A stretch of DNA of 64,000 nucleotides from Furfurilactobacillus rossiae DSM 15814 (GCF_000428925.1 NZ_AUAW01000006.1:1-64000); one strand, 5' to 3'. Positions 35,883 through 46,115 are shown, counted from the stretch's first letter. The notes: generated from the sequence alone by a model not told the origin. Numbers and translations: made by a program.

Positions 35883-37175
35883 ATGGAAAACGCAGTGGAC
35901 CAGAGCCAACCAATTGGCGCAAAAATTAAGGTCATCGGTGTTGGTGGCGGGGGTAGTAATGCCGTCAACCGAATGATCGATGAAGAAGTGGCCGGTGTTG
36001 ACTTTATCGTGGCCAACACTGACTTACAGGCATTGAACGCAAGTAATGCCGCAACGAAAATTCAATTAGGACCAAAACTCACTCGTGGGTTGGGTGCCGG
36101 TTCTAATCCAGAGGTTGGCCAAAAGGCTGCCGAAGAAAGTGAAGATGCCTTAGCAGAAGCACTTGCTGGCGCTGACATGATCTTTGTCACCGCTGGTATG
36201 GGCGGTGGCACTGGGAATGGTGCTGCGCCTGTCGTTGCCCGGATTGCTAAAGAACAGGGCGCTTTAACGGTTGGTGTTGTGACCCGGCCATTTACCTTTG
36301 AAGGACCTCGTCGTGGCCGTTTTGCTGCCGAAGGAATTGCCAATTTAAAGGAAAACGTTGATACGCTGATCATCATCGCCAACAACAGATTGTTGGAAAT
36401 GGTTGATAAGAAGACGCCGATGATGGATGCCTTTAAAGAGGCTGATAACGTGCTTCGTCAAGGTGTTCAAGGTATTTCAGACCTGATCACATCACCTGGT
36501 TACGTTAACTTGGACTTTGCCGATGTTAAGACAGTGATGCAGGATCAAGGGACAGCACTGATGGGCATTGGCTCAGCTTCTGGTGAAAACCGGACTGCCG
36601 ATGCTACTAAAGCGGCCATTTCATCACCACTTCTGGAAGTTGCTATTGATGGTGCTCAACAAGTCTTGCTTAACATCACCGGTGGTCCTGACTTATCCTT
36701 GTTTGAAGCGCAAACAGCTTCAGACATCGTGGCACAGGCTGCAACCACTGACGTTAACATTATTTTTGGGACGTCAATTGATGAAAACTTGGGCGATGAA
36801 GTGCGAGTCACTGTTATCGCAACTGGTATTGATCATAAAAAGGCGGGTACACGTCAAGAAAACAAGGCTGGTCGTACGCCATTCGATAGTACGCCGGCTG
36901 GTTCTGCTGGTTCAGCAGCGCCGAGTGAAGCGGCACCCGTTAACAACGATCCGTTTGGTAACTGGGATATCCGTCAGCAACCAACGACAAACAACCGTCC
37001 GGTTAGTCAACAGGCTGACAGCAGTGAGTTTGCCGGTGTTGAAAAACCAGATTTTGACGTTTTCAATACTTCTGCTGCGAGTTCAGAAAGTAGCAGCAGC
37101 GAGGATCAAAGCGAAGATGATGGGTTAGATTTACCACCATTCTTACGCCGTCGTCGGAATCGTAATAAAGACTAA
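35883..37175 (+). CDS. ftsZ: Cell division protein FtsZ
   Basis: Tubulin-like GTPase that forms the Z-ring. The 430-aa protein has [16 protein letters not shown], the tubulin signature GGGTGNG at 107-113 (Asn where many FtsZ have Thr or Ser), the T7 loop region NLDFADV, a long disordered linker (about 320-410, rich in S, T, N, Q) and the conserved tail [15 protein letters not shown] that binds FtsA, SepF and others. GGAGG precedes the ATG. Confidence 0.97.
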   Translation: MENAVDQSQPIGAKIKVIGVGGGGSNAVNRMIDEEVAGVDFIVANTDLQALNASNAATKIQLGPKLTRGLGAGSNPEVGQKAAEESEDALAEALAGADMIFVTAGMGGGTGNGAAPVVARIAKEQGALTVGVVTRPFTFEGPRRGRFAAEGIANLKENVDTLIIIANNRLLEMVDKKTPMMDAFKEADNVLRQGVQGISDLITSPGYVNLDFADVKTVMQDQGTALMGIGSASGENRTADATKAAISSPLLEVAIDGAQQVLLNITGGPDLSLFEAQTASDIVAQAATTDVNIIFGTSIDENLGDEVRVTVIATGIDHKKAGTRQENKAGRTPFDSTPAGSAGSAAPSEAAPVNNDPFGNWDIRQQPTTNNRPVSQQADSSEFAGVEKPDFDVFNTSAASSESSSSEDQSEDDGLDLPPFLRRRRNRNKD

Positions 37176-37252
37176 ACCTTGCTATTTAGGTAAAGTTCAA
37201 GTCAAAACACTTGCGGTCTGCTGTAAAAATCGTTAATTTAATGGTAACTTCA

Positions 37253-37282
37253 GGTCACTCATGCATTGAGTGACTTTATTGT
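37253..37282 (+). terminator. Weak terminator-like hairpin between ftsZ and sepF
   Basis: Inverted repeat GTCACTCA/TGAGTGAC followed by TTTATTGTT. The T-run is interrupted, so it may only attenuate read-through into sepF. Confidence 0.4.
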
Positions 37283-37296
37283 TAGAGGGGATGAAC

Positions 37297-37725
37297 ATGG
37301 CATTTAGCTTTAGTAATTTCTTTGGTACTGATGAACTTGATAATCAACCGACACAACAGCAAACGGCCGATAAGACAGTGAGTTCACCGTCTTCTGTCAA
37401 TGGTCGTCGACCAGCTAAGGTTGTGGATATGAGTGGTCGAAGTGCGTCAACCAATCATATTGCGTTGTTTGAACCCCGGATTTATTCTGACGTGAAGGGA
37501 ATTGCGCAACAATTATTAGAAAATCAGGCGGTAATCATTAACTTTGATAAGTTAGATGATCAGTCCAGCAAGCGAATCGTTGATTTTTTGACGGGAACAG
37601 TGTTTGCCATTAGTGGAGAAATAAAGCGGGTTGGCGATACTATTTTTCTATGCACGCCCAATAATTTCGAAGTTTCTGGTGATCTGAGTTCTCGATTTGA
37701 TCAGGATGCTTCGGCTTTTAAGTAA
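37297..37725 (+). CDS. sepF: Cell division protein SepF
   Basis: FtsZ-binding membrane anchor that helps shape the septum. The 142-aa protein begins with the amphipathic membrane helix MAFSFSNFFG, has a Gln/Ser-rich linker and the SepF core from about 55 on (IALFEPRIYSDVKGIAQQLLENQAVIINF; RIVDFLTGTVFAISGEIKRV). ATG 37297 is used since AGAGGGG is 6 bp upstream. Part of sepF-ylmG-ylmH-divIVA behind ftsZ. Confidence 0.95.
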   Translation: MAFSFSNFFGTDELDNQPTQQQTADKTVSSPSSVNGRRPAKVVDMSGRSASTNHIALFEPRIYSDVKGIAQQLLENQAVIINFDKLDDQSSKRIVDFLTGTVFAISGEIKRVGDTIFLCTPNNFEVSGDLSSRFDQDASAFK

Positions 37726-37760
37726 GTCACAATGGAATCGCCGCGAATGGAGAAACGTAA

Positions 37761-38030
37761 GTGATTAGTTTTTTATTTACCATCCTTAACTGGGGTTTTG
37801 AGTTATACACATTTGCGATTATTGTTTATGTGTTGTTATCGTGGTTTCCCGGAGCCTATGCGACATCATTTGGGCAGTTTTTAGCAAGAATCTGTGAACC
37901 TTATCTACGACTTTTTGATTTCATTCCCCCAATCTTTGGTTTAAGTTTTGCACCGGTCGTCGCAATTATCGTGCTGGGTTTAGTACAATACGGATTGTTT
38001 GGGGTATTGTCGACGGTTACGAGCCTTTAG
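37761..38030 (+). CDS. ylmG: YggT family membrane protein YlmG
   Basis: An 89-aa protein with two membrane helices (about 8-27 and 62-86) flanking the conserved loop LLSWFPGAYATSFGQFLARICEPYLRLFDFIPP, the YggT hallmark. Homologues affect division-site or cell-shape processes. It starts at GTG with GGAG 9 bp upstream, between sepF and ylmH as in most Bacillota. Confidence 0.9.
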   Translation: MISFLFTILNWGFELYTFAIIVYVLLSWFPGAYATSFGQFLARICEPYLRLFDFIPPIFGLSFAPVVAIIVLGLVQYGLFGVLSTVTSL

Positions 38031-38039
38031 GAGTAGACT

Positions 38040-38828
38040 ATGGATGTTCAGGAGAATATTAATCAACATTTCCGACCTGAAGAAGCGCCGTTCATTACAG
38101 AGGCAGAGACGTGGATTGCGACTGCGGTTAGTCAGTATCGACCGTATTTAACTGGTTTTCTAAATCCACGTCAAATTTATATTTTGCAGACGTTGGTTAA
38201 TGGTCAGGATGGCGTTCGGGTTCACTTTAATGGTGGGTACTCATTGGCAGAGCAACAGCGGGCGCTCGTTTATCCTGATTATTATGTGCCACAGACGACC
38301 GATTTTGAGTTACAATTATTTGAAATCGTTTATCCAACTAAGTTCGCAGAGTTGCATCATTCACAAATTTTAGGCACACTTGCCAATTTGGGTATTGATT
38401 CAACGATTTTCGGCGATATTGTTTCTGATAATGGTATCTGGCAGGTATTTGTTGCTGAAAATATGGCTTCGTTTTTTAAGCTTCAAGTTGACCACATCGG
38501 TAAGATCAAGGTTCACCTCAGCGAGCGGGCATTGACCGATGTGGTTTTACCCAAGATTGATTGGGAGCAGGCGTCTGGTCTGGTTGCTTCGTTGCGACTC
38601 GATGCAGTCGTCGCTGAGGGCTTCAATTTGTCACGTAACCGTGTTAAAAGCATTATTGAAAATGGTGATGTGCGGTTAAATTGGATGACAAACCAACATC
38701 CCGATGCAGCGCTTGGGGCTGGCGACATGATTTCAGTTCGTCACTTTGGTCGGGTACGGTTAGATGCCGTAAATGGTAAAACTCGTAAAGATAAAATAAA
38801 AATCGACTTGTCAGTCGTGCGTAGTTAA
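38040..38828 (+). CDS. ylmH: YlmH family S4-domain RNA-binding protein
   Basis: A 262-aa protein with an N-terminal alpha/beta domain and a C-terminal S4 RNA-binding domain (LRLDAVVAEGFNLSRNRVKSIIENGDVRLN; about 183-245). YlmH family proteins act on obstructed ribosomal large subunits in Bacillus. AGGAG precedes the ATG at 9 bp spacing, and it starts 10 bp after ylmG, so the two are co-transcribed. Confidence 0.92.
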   Translation: MDVQENINQHFRPEEAPFITEAETWIATAVSQYRPYLTGFLNPRQIYILQTLVNGQDGVRVHFNGGYSLAEQQRALVYPDYYVPQTTDFELQLFEIVYPTKFAELHHSQILGTLANLGIDSTIFGDIVSDNGIWQVFVAENMASFFKLQVDHIGKIKVHLSERALTDVVLPKIDWEQASGLVASLRLDAVVAEGFNLSRNRVKSIIENGDVRLNWMTNQHPDAALGAGDMISVRHFGRVRLDAVNGKTRKDKIKIDLSVVRS

Positions 38829-38895
38829 TTTATGCTTAGGAGTGTATGAAAACGTAAGTTAATTACGGATTTCGTTTCGGATGGAGGAAGTCACT

Positions 38896-39648
38896 ATGGC
38901 ATTAAGTCCAATGGATATTCACAATAAAGAGTTTACACGTAAGGGGCGTAATGGTTACGCCGCTCAGGAGGTCGATGATTTCTTAGATGAAGTTATCGCC
39001 AGTTATCAACAAGTTTTGAACCAAAATAAAGACTTGCAGGATCAACTTGATAAAGCCAACCATAATTTGAGTCAGTACGATGAAATGAAGAACTCATTGA
39101 ATCAATCAATTTTGGTTGCGCAAGAGGCTGCCGACAAAGTTAAACAGGAAGCTAACACTCAAGCCAACAGTGTTTCTCGTGAGGCTCAACAACAGGCTCA
39201 GGCCGTTGTGGCTGAAGCTCAAGCTAAGGCTGGTCAAATTACGTCTGATGCAGCTAACAACGCTGCTCGTTTGAACAACGAAAGCAACGCTTTACGTGAA
39301 GAAACGAAGACGTTCCAATCACGTTTGGCCGCTATGTTGCAATCACAATTGGATCTTGTTCATTCGGACAACTGGAATGAATTATTGCAGCCAACTGGAT
39401 TAGAAAGTTATCCTGAATTACAGGATGCTATTTCGAAGACGCGTCCGTCACACTTGGCATCATCGCCAGCAACTGTTGGTCAAACATCACCAGCACCAAC
39501 CAGCGATAATTCGCCGGTAACTGCTGATCAACCACAAACGGTTGTGATCTTCCCTGAAAACAGTGGCACTGGCAGTAACGCAAGTGAGGCGCAATCAGTA
39601 ACTCGTGACGCCGAATCTACGTCTGCATCAGATGACTCAATTAAATAA
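38896..39648 (+). CDS. divIVA: Cell division initiation protein DivIVA
   Basis: Peripheral membrane coiled-coil protein that marks negatively curved membrane at poles and septa. The 250-aa protein starts with the lipid-binding domain (SPMDIHNKEFTRKGRNGYAAQEVDDFLDEVI), followed by a long coiled coil (about 45-160, strongly Gln/Ala) and an unstructured Ser/Thr/Pro-rich tail of about 70 residues. GGAGG is 8 bp before ATG 38896. It closes the division cluster ahead of the ileS T-box. Confidence 0.95.
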   Translation: MALSPMDIHNKEFTRKGRNGYAAQEVDDFLDEVIASYQQVLNQNKDLQDQLDKANHNLSQYDEMKNSLNQSILVAQEAADKVKQEANTQANSVSREAQQQAQAVVAEAQAKAGQITSDAANNAARLNNESNALREETKTFQSRLAAMLQSQLDLVHSDNWNELLQPTGLESYPELQDAISKTRPSHLASSPATVGQTSPAPTSDNSPVTADQPQTVVIFPENSGTGSNASEAQSVTRDAESTSASDDSIK

Positions 39649-39679
39649 GTATTCATTTGAACACTAAAAACAATGCTTA

Positions 39680-39955
39680 ATCGGCGTCCGAACAGCGAGC
39701 TGACATTATGGTGAGAGTTTAGCCGGCACCGTCGTTTAAGTTATCATTTTAGGTAATGCTGTTCTGAACGCCGTCATTGGTAGTAAGAACAACCGGCGCC
39801 GTCCGCTATCCGGAAACAAGGAGTTTGGCTAATTGTTAACGCCATCATTGTGTTTTTTTGATGATTGACTTTTCAATGGCTATAGCTAAACTCAAACTTA
39901 GGTGGTACCACGATAAACTCGTCCTGATTATATACAGGACGAGTTTTTTATTTGA
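39680..39955 (+). promoter_or_regulatory. T-box leader of ileS
   Basis: Leader of about 270 nt with the invariant T-box sequence AGGTGGTACCACG (39900-39912), then the terminator hairpin AAACTCGTCCTG/CAGGACGAGTTT and TTTTTT (39916-39953). Uncharged tRNA-Ile should pair its end with the T-box and favour the antiterminator. The upstream AACAGCG.../TGCTGTTCTG pairing marks Stem I. I could not fix the specifier codon by eye, so tRNA-Ile is inferred from the downstream gene. Confidence 0.88.
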
Positions 39956-40012
39956 TGTCATCCTGGTGGTGCACAATATTAACCATGATTTTAAATTAAG
40001 GAGGACGATTAA

Positions 40013-42802
40013 ATGCGCATTAAAGAGACCTTGAACCTGAATAAAACAGGTTTTCCAATGCGGGGCAATTTACCCGTTACGGAAGCTCAGCGTCAGGCCG
40101 TTTGGGCTGAAAATAAAGTGTATGAGCAACGTCAAAAATTAAATGAAGGGAAACCAACGTTTGTACTCCACGATGGCCCGCCATATGCCAATGGTGACAT
40201 TCATATCGGCCATGCGATGAATAAAATCAGCAAAGACTTTATTGTTCGCTACAAGTCGATGAGTGGTTACCGCGCACCATACGTTCCCGGTTGGGATACA
40301 CATGGTTTGCCAACAGAACAGGCACTGACTAACCAAGGTGTCGACCGTAAGTCAATGTCAACTGCCGAATTTCGTGAGCTTTGTCGCAAATTTGTGCTTA
40401 AAGAAATTGACAAACAACGAAATGGTTTCAAACGTTTAGGTGTGGCTGGTGATTGGGATCACCCATACATTACCTTACAGCCTGAATATGAAGCCGCCCA
40501 AGTCCGTGTCTTCGCTGAGTTCGTGAAGAAGGGCTACATCTTCCGTGTCCAGAAACCAGTGTACTGGTCATGGTCCTCAGAATCTGCTTTAGCTGAGGCC
40601 GAAGTTGATTATAAAGACGTTGAATCGCCATCGGCATTCTTTGCTGAACAAGTGAAGGATGGGCACGGTTTATTAGATGACAACACTTACTTCGTTGTAT
40701 GGACAACCACGCCATGGACTATTCCAGCTTCCGAGGGGATTACGGTTGATGCCGGGTTTGATTATGCTGTTGTGCAGCCCAAGGGCGAAACTCGCAAGTT
40801 TGTTGTTGCCGAACAATTGCTCAGTTCAGTTTCTGAGACGCTTGGTTGGGAAGACGTTAAGACGTTGCAAACCTTAAAGGGTGCTCAACTTGAGAAGATG
40901 ACTGCTCATCACCCTTATTACGATCGTGATTTACTGGTCATGAACGGTAACTTTGTCACGCTGGATGCTGGGACTGGATTGGTCCACACGGCACCTGGAT
41001 TTGGGGAAGATGACTTCAATGTCGGCACTAAGTACGGCTTGCCTGTCTTTTCACCAGTTGATGGTCAAGGGAAGATGACTGCCGATGCACCTGGTTTTGA
41101 AGGTGTCTTCTACGAGGACGCTAATCAAATCAGTTTGGACAAACTGAAGGAAAAGAACCTGTTACTTAAGTACATGCCATATACGCATAGTTACCCATTC
41201 GATTGGCGGACAAAGAAACCAATTATCTTCCGGGCAACACCACAATGGTTTGCGAGTGTTTCTGCTTTCAGACAAGACATTTTGGATGCTTTAGATGACG
41301 TGAAATTTTACCCAGATTGGGGCAAACGTCGTCTGTATAACATGATCAAAGATCGTGGTGACTGGGTTATCTCACGTCAGCGGGCTTGGGGTGTTCCACT
41401 GCCGATTTTCTACGCGGAAGATGGCACGCCAATCATGACACCAGAAACAATTGACCATGTTGCTGATCTTTTTGCCAAACATGGTTCCAATTACTGGTTT
41501 GAACATGATGCTAAAGAATTGTTGCCTGATGGCTTTACATCTGAACATTCGCCAAATGGCCAGTTTACGAAGGAAACTGACATCATGGATGTTTGGTTTG
41601 ATTCTGGATCCAGTCACCAAGCTGTGCTGGCAGCACGACCTGAGTTGACGTATCCAGCTGATCTGTACCTTGAGGGATCAGACCAGTATCGTGGTTGGTT
41701 CAATTCTAGTTTGATCACGTCTGTCGCTGTTTCTGGTAAGGCGCCGTACAAGGCTGTTATGAGCCAAGGATTTACGCTGGATAAGAACGGTAAGAAGATG
41801 AGCAAGTCGATCGGAAATACGATTGCACCTGACGAAATCATCAAAAAGATGGGTGCTGAAATTCTCCGTTTGTGGGTCGCATCCGTTGACTCATCTGCTG
41901 ATGTGCGGGTCTCGATGGAAAGCTTTACGCAAATTTCCGAAAGTTACCGGAAGTTACGGAACACAATGAGGTTTATGTTGTCGAACGTAACTGACTTTGA
42001 TCCGGCCAAGAACACGGTACCGTACGCTGATTTGGCTGGGGCGGACCGTTACTTGCTCAGCCGGTTGAACGATCTGGTAGAACAGGTGCGCGCAGATTAT
42101 GAGAAGTACGACTTCATTGATTTATACAAACTGCTCTTATCGTTTGTAACCAATGATTTGTCAGCCTTCTACCTTGACTTTGCCAAGGATATTTTGTATA
42201 TCGATGCAGCCGATTCAAAGACGCGTCGGAGCATGCAAACAGTGCTTTATCAAGTGCTGGTTCGGATGACGACCTTGATGACACCACTATTACCACACAC
42301 GGCTGAAGAAATCTGGCCATTCTTGCATGAAAAACCAGAATTTGCGCAATTAGCAGAAATGCCGAATGTCGAACCTGAATGGCAAAATGAGGCTCTGATC
42401 GGTCGCTGGGCGGACTTTATGACACTACGTTCCGACGTCCTAAAGTCACTAGAGGAGGCGCGTGACGCTAAGCTGATTGGTCGTCCAATGGAAGCTGCTC
42501 TGGACTTGTATGTGAGCGATCACAATGCTGAGATGCTGGAGCACTTACACAGCAACGTGGCACAATTGCTTATTGTGTCTCAACTTCAGGTTCACCCATT
42601 GTCAGAAGCACCGGAAACAGCTGACAAATATGAGGACGTTGCGGTCGTGGTAAGCCATGCCGCCGGTGATGTTTGTCAACGATGCCGGATGATCAAGCAG
42701 GACGTTGGTTCTGACGATGCTTACCCAGCTTTATGTGACCGTTGTGCAAAGATTGTTCGTGCTGAATATCCTGAATCAGTTGCTGAAGGATTAGAGAAGT
42801 AA
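40013..42802 (+). CDS. ileS: Isoleucyl-tRNA synthetase
   Basis: Charges tRNA-Ile. The 929-aa class I enzyme has HIGH at residues 64-67, the CP1 editing domain ([26 protein letters not shown]), KMSKS at 595-599 and a C-terminal zinc-binding pair CQRC/CDRC. This bacterial-type layout with a C-terminal zinc finger is the mupirocin-sensitive class. AAGGAGG precedes the ATG. Expression is governed by the T-box upstream. Confidence 0.97.
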   Translation: MRIKETLNLNKTGFPMRGNLPVTEAQRQAVWAENKVYEQRQKLNEGKPTFVLHDGPPYANGDIHIGHAMNKISKDFIVRYKSMSGYRAPYVPGWDTHGLPTEQALTNQGVDRKSMSTAEFRELCRKFVLKEIDKQRNGFKRLGVAGDWDHPYITLQPEYEAAQVRVFAEFVKKGYIFRVQKPVYWSWSSESALAEAEVDYKDVESPSAFFAEQVKDGHGLLDDNTYFVVWTTTPWTIPASEGITVDAGFDYAVVQPKGETRKFVVAEQLLSSVSETLGWEDVKTLQTLKGAQLEKMTAHHPYYDRDLLVMNGNFVTLDAGTGLVHTAPGFGEDDFNVGTKYGLPVFSPVDGQGKMTADAPGFEGVFYEDANQISLDKLKEKNLLLKYMPYTHSYPFDWRTKKPIIFRATPQWFASVSAFRQDILDALDDVKFYPDWGKRRLYNMIKDRGDWVISRQRAWGVPLPIFYAEDGTPIMTPETIDHVADLFAKHGSNYWFEHDAKELLPDGFTSEHSPNGQFTKETDIMDVWFDSGSSHQAVLAARPELTYPADLYLEGSDQYRGWFNSSLITSVAVSGKAPYKAVMSQGFTLDKNGKKMSKSIGNTIAPDEIIKKMGAEILRLWVASVDSSADVRVSMESFTQISESYRKLRNTMRFMLSNVTDFDPAKNTVPYADLAGADRYLLSRLNDLVEQVRADYEKYDFIDLYKLLLSFVTNDLSAFYLDFAKDILYIDAADSKTRRSMQTVLYQVLVRMTTLMTPLLPHTAEEIWPFLHEKPEFAQLAEMPNVEPEWQNEALIGRWADFMTLRSDVLKSLEEARDAKLIGRPMEAALDLYVSDHNAEMLEHLHSNVAQLLIVSQLQVHPLSEAPETADKYEDVAVVVSHAAGDVCQRCRMIKQDVGSDDAYPALCDRCAKIVRAEYPESVAEGLEK

Positions 42803-43127
42803 ACTGTTCGTCACCGATCTTTGCATGATTAGGATTGGTTAATTAGACTGGTTATCTCTAAATATGATTCTTGATATAAAAAAGATTTCATTCCTGATTT
42901 TGTTTGGAATGAAATCTTTTTAGTTTAAAAGTTAAAATGAACCTTTTTTGGTGGCAAAATTTCTCGAGTCGAATTCAAACAGTTATGCTAATTAATAACT
43001 TACATTGTGTAAGTCGTTTGACCATGCAAAATTGAACTAAGGTGTTACAATAGCTTCGGTAAAAGAGTGATTGAGGTTGTTATTGAGGGAAAAGCTCGAT
43101 AGCACAGTGACGAAGGGGGTTAAAACC
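42803..43127 (+). other. Intergenic region after ileS
   Basis: 325 bp containing the ileS terminator and then AT-rich sequence in which gtgttacaatagc (43043-43055) may be a -10 for the immunity-like gene. No further gene is seen. Confidence 0.4.
42878..42922 (+). terminator. ileS terminator
   Basis: Perfect stem AAAAAGATTTCATTCC/GGAATGAAATCTTTTT with a loop of about 11 nt, ending in a T-run; 75 bp behind the stop codon. Confidence 0.88.
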
Positions 43128-43412
43128 ATGACGACAAGTATTCAGTCCATCCAGGTCATTTTGGGTAAGATGCAAGCAGCACTTGATGATCCGACTGTAG
43201 CAGATCGTCCTGAATTGACGCACTTATTGCAACAACAACGAGGGCGTTTAAATTCTGGCGATTATGGCACCGAATTACGGCACTTGCAAGGCTTGTTAAG
43301 TCGTTATGCGTTGACCCACGCATTTGACGTACCAAGTAGCGTTCAACGGTTAAATGTTGAGCTGATTCGGCAGTTACGTGGTTTTGACGTATTGCTGGCT
43401 ACACAACGGTAG
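43128..43412 (+). CDS. Small helical protein resembling enterocin A-type bacteriocin immunity proteins
   Basis: A 94-aa, cysteine-free, all-helical protein. The pattern of an RGRLNSGDYGTELRHLQGLLSRYALT stretch, then F-DVPSSVQRLNVELIRQLRGF, is like the four-helix immunity proteins of class IIa bacteriocins (enterocin A immunity family), which protect the mannose PTS target. No bacteriocin precursor or exporter is nearby, so it would be an orphan immunity gene or an unrelated helical protein. ATG 43128 is preceded by AAGGGGG. It has its own terminator shared with the convergent XRE gene. Confidence 0.5.
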   Translation: MTTSIQSIQVILGKMQAALDDPTVADRPELTHLLQQQRGRLNSGDYGTELRHLQGLLSRYALTHAFDVPSSVQRLNVELIRQLRGFDVLLATQR

Positions 43413-43423
43413 TCTGGTTAACA

Positions 43424-43477
43424 AAAAAATCGATTTCTCTGAAGATGTTGTCATCTCCAAGGAAATCGATTTTTTTA
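43424..43477. terminator. Bidirectional terminator
   Basis: AAAAATCGATTTC/GAAATCGATTTTTTT pair perfectly, with an inner GATG/CATC stem. It lies between convergent genes and has A- and T-tracts on both sides. Confidence 0.88.
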
Positions 43478-43487
43478 TAAAGAACAC

Positions 43488-43727
43488 TTAATCAGCTATT
43501 TCAGCGCGGCGGTTTTCAACGAATGACTTCGCGAATGCGGTGAGGTCAATTTCAAAAAAGTCCGCAATGAAAAATAAGTTACCAGTCGAAACATTAGTGC
43601 CATTCTCGTAACGAGACAGCATGCCTGCTGATAAATTAAGTCCATAGCGTTCGTTTAACGTTGCAGCCAACTGCCTTAACGTCATGTGCTTGCCAAGCCG
43701 CTGTTCTTTTAATAAAACTCCCAACAA
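43488..43727 (-). CDS. XRE-family helix-turn-helix regulator
   Basis: A small single-domain Cro/CI-type DNA-binding protein of about 79 aa. The HTH covers MTLRQLAATLNERYGLNLSAGMLSRYENGT, then helices TGNLFFIADFFEIDLTAFAKSF. There is no second domain. The frame can also begin at GTG 43736, but that codon overlaps the Shine-Dalgarno AGGAGG (43737-43742), so TTG 43727, 9 bp from the box, is more likely. Target genes are unknown. It is convergent with the immunity-like gene and far from csp. Confidence 0.8.
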   Translation of the reverse strand: MLGVLLKEQRLGKHMTLRQLAATLNERYGLNLSAGMLSRYENGTNVSTGNLFFIADFFEIDLTAFAKSFVENRRAEIAD

Positions 43728-44125
43728 GTTAGCCACCTCCTATAATTGTGGTTGATGTGCTTGTGAATCTATGGAAACAAGAAAATTATACAAGTGTGTG
43801 GTAAAAACGCAACTTGTTTTGTCACTTGGTTTTCCGAATAAATGATTTAGTAAGACAAGTACTTGCAATAAAAAAGGGTCTAAGTCGGCGTTTATACAGG
43901 GCAGTGTATAACATAAGTAAAACCTTTTCACAAGTATTAATTAACTAATAATGCTGTTTTAGTAGGGTTTCAAAGGGTTCTAAGTCACTTTTTGAGAAAA
44001 TGTATTAAAAAATTGCAAAGTTTTTCGCTTGAACGTTAAGTTTGTGATCTGATATCGCTGAAGGTGGAAAAAATGCTGAATTTTTCATATACTTATTATC
44101 AAGTCTAAGTGGAAAGAAGAACATA
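43728..44125. other. Intergenic region between divergent XRE regulator and csp
   Basis: 398 bp of AT-rich DNA without a gene. It must hold promoters for both sides; a cold-shock 5'-UTR before csp is possible, but no clear structure is visible to me. Confidence 0.45.
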
Positions 44126-44371
44126 ATGGCAAAATTTACTGATGGTCGTGAACATGGCGTCGTGAAGACGTTTGACCAGGAAAAAGGGTTTGGTTTTATC
44201 GCTGTGAAGGGCAACCCTGATGTGTTTGTGCATTTTTCTGCAATTGAGGAGTCAGGTTATAAAACATTAACACCTGGCGACCATGTTGAATTTGTGGTTG
44301 TCGAGGGTATTCGCGGACCTCAGGCAGCGAAAGTTAAACGTGTAACAGAGACGGAGGCAGACCAAGGATGA
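44126..44371 (+). CDS. Cold-shock domain protein
   Basis: An 81-aa single-stranded nucleic-acid chaperone. The OB-fold motifs RNP1 (KGFGFI) and RNP2 (VFVHF) are intact. Compared with the usual 66-67 aa Csp, it has an N-terminal lead (MAKFTDGRE) and an acidic tail. Its stop overlaps the next ATG (ATGA), so it is co-translated with the NUDIX gene, an unusual partner for a csp. Confidence 0.93.
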   Translation: MAKFTDGREHGVVKTFDQEKGFGFIAVKGNPDVFVHFSAIEESGYKTLTPGDHVEFVVVEGIRGPQAAKVKRVTETEADQG

Positions 44372-44934
44372 ATTTCGAAGAGAAAGTTACAGCGGTAGCA
44401 CCTAAGTACCATGGCGCAATTATCGATGTTGAAAATCAAACGGTTATGTTGCCAAACGGACAGACGGCTCATCGCGACGTTGTTCACCATGCTGATGCGG
44501 TCGCCATGTTGGCCATCACCGAGGATGGTAAGGCCATTTTTGAAGAACAATGGCGGGCACCGGTTGCTGAAACGACATTAGAAATTCCGGCTGGTAAGTT
44601 GGATGATCGTGACCGTGATAATGCTAAGGCTGCTGCAATCAGAGAGCTAAACGAGGAAACTCGTTACGCTGCAAGTGAAATTCATGAAGTTTGCGGTTTT
44701 TATACTTCGGCTGGTTTCACGGACGAGTACATGACGCTGTATTTAGTGACGGGATTAAAACCCGTCACAACAAAGTTGCCCCAGGACGCAGATGAAAACA
44801 TTGTGTTACATGAGTACACGTTGGCAGAGACCAAGCAGTTGTTGGACGATGGCAAACTAAAAGATCAGAAGACGATTACCGCAGTGTACTACTGGCAATT
44901 GCTGGAAGCTGGATTGGTTAAGCCTAAAGATTAG
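44368..44934 (+). CDS. nudF: NUDIX hydrolase, ADP-ribose pyrophosphatase-like
   Basis: A 188-aa enzyme predicted to split ADP-ribose into AMP and ribose 5-phosphate. The Nudix helix keeps the catalytic RELNEE core, but the box is unusual: G-x5-D instead of G-x5-E, nine rather than seven residues before RE, and Arg where the final Gly of the motif should be (EETRY). The preceding EIPAGKLD and the [10 protein letters not shown] loop are typical of ADP-ribose hydrolases. Overlaps the csp stop codon. Confidence 0.85.
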   Translation: MNFEEKVTAVAPKYHGAIIDVENQTVMLPNGQTAHRDVVHHADAVAMLAITEDGKAIFEEQWRAPVAETTLEIPAGKLDDRDRDNAKAAAIRELNEETRYAASEIHEVCGFYTSAGFTDEYMTLYLVTGLKPVTTKLPQDADENIVLHEYTLAETKQLLDDGKLKDQKTITAVYYWQLLEAGLVKPKD

Positions 44935-44980
44935 CGTAATCAAAACACAAGTAGCTGAAATTTTTGCGAGGGATGAAGAT

Positions 44981-45328
44981 ATGAACGACGATCAGAATAA
45001 GGATCATTTGACGCGTGAGCAGTACCGTCAACAAAGTGCTCAGCAGACTGATTATGATAGTCAGCCGGACAGTGAAGGCGAAGATGAACCAACTCGGAGT
45101 CGTTTGCATCGTCAACGGCGAACATCAGCGTCGGAACCAGAGGTTGATCCATCATTTGGCGGTGGAACCTCTCAGCCTGGTGGTGAGCCAACAAGTCGAA
45201 TGCAGGCCACGGGGCCACTAACCCCTGAGCAAAAACAAAAACGGTTGGCGCATCGTTTGAACATTGCCATCATTGTTTTGGTTGTATTAATCGTGCTTGT
45301 TTATCTCATTTTAAGATTTGTGGGTTAA
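44981..45328 (+). CDS. C-terminally anchored membrane protein of unknown function
   Basis: A 115-aa protein: residues 1-88 are hydrophilic and probably disordered (rich in Q, D, S, R, G, P), followed by one membrane helix (about 93-113) and a very short end, FVG. It has no signal peptide, so the N-terminus is likely cytoplasmic in a tail-anchored topology. I do not recognise a family. It lies between nudF and mtnN, all in one direction, probably one transcript. Confidence 0.65.
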   Translation: MNDDQNKDHLTREQYRQQSAQQTDYDSQPDSEGEDEPTRSRLHRQRRTSASEPEVDPSFGGGTSQPGGEPTSRMQATGPLTPEQKQKRLAHRLNIAIIVLVVLIVLVYLILRFVG

Positions 45329-45418
45329 AAGGCGGATTGATGCTTGACTGCGGATTCAGAAGTTGGGCGAAAAGGTGATGGTCGTGTGGTCCCAACGTCA
45401 ACAACAAGGAGAAAATGA

Positions 45419-46114
45419 ATGAAATTTGGAATTTTGTGTGCCATGGATGAAGAAATCAAGGAATTAAAGGCACAGTTGAGCGATGAAACAACGACCACGG
45501 TTGGCAAAGTTGATTTTTTCAGCGGTCAAATTAATGGTAGCAATGTCGTGTTGGTCCGCTCAGGTATTGGTAAGGTTGAAGCTGGTCTAACGACGGCGTT
45601 GCTCATTACGAACTTTGACGTCGACGTGGTCATTAACAGTGGTTCTGCTGGTGGTATCGGTACTGGATTAACGGTGGGTGACGTCGTTATCGCTGATGAA
45701 ACAGCTTACTGGGATGTTGATGCAACGGCGTTTGATTATGTATATGGGCAACTGCCACAACAGCCAGCTCGGTTTACAGCCTCAGAGAAATGGGCCAATG
45801 AAATCATTAAGGCGGCTGATGCTACTGGTTTAGCCGTTAAGCGTGGCTTAATCGTCACGGGCGATTCGTTTGTTGCGAGTGATGAAACCATCAAAGAGAT
45901 CAAAACACATTTCCCTGAAGCGGTAAGTTGTGAAATGGAAGGCGCTGCCGTTGGACAAGTGGCGCATCAATTCGATGTGCCATACTTGGTCATTCGCGCT
46001 ATGAGTGACACAGGTAACGGTGACGCTGGTGTTTCTTTCGATGAATTTATCATCGAGGCCGGCAAACGTTCTGCTAACATGTTATTAAACTTTTTTGAGC
46101 GGGAAGCAAAGTAA
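45419..46114 (+). CDS. mtnN: 5'-methylthioadenosine/S-adenosylhomocysteine nucleosidase
   Basis: Cleaves adenine from MTA and SAH, feeding methionine salvage and AI-2 synthesis. The 231-aa protein has the nucleoside phosphorylase-like fold, with MDEEIKEL at the start, SGIGKVEAGLTT, VINSGSAGGIG, CEMEGAAVGQVA and AMSDTGNGD near the end, all matching MtnN. AAGGAGAAAATGA supports the start. Its stop is immediately followed by array B of the structured repeat. Confidence 0.96.
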   Translation: MKFGILCAMDEEIKELKAQLSDETTTTVGKVDFFSGQINGSNVVLVRSGIGKVEAGLTTALLITNFDVDVVINSGSAGGIGTGLTVGDVVIADETAYWDVDATAFDYVYGQLPQQPARFTASEKWANEIIKAADATGLAVKRGLIVTGDSFVASDETIKEIKTHFPEAVSCEMEGAAVGQVAHQFDVPYLVIRAMSDTGNGDAGVSFDEFIIEAGKRSANMLLNFFEREAK

Positions 46115-46115
46115 A

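Noticed and set aside
35883-37175. FtsZ signature with Asn in place of Thr/Ser (GGGTGNG) as a defect
   Set aside because: All other GTP-binding and T7-loop residues are intact, the gene is full length in an intact cluster, and this substitution is, as I recall, usual in lactobacilli.
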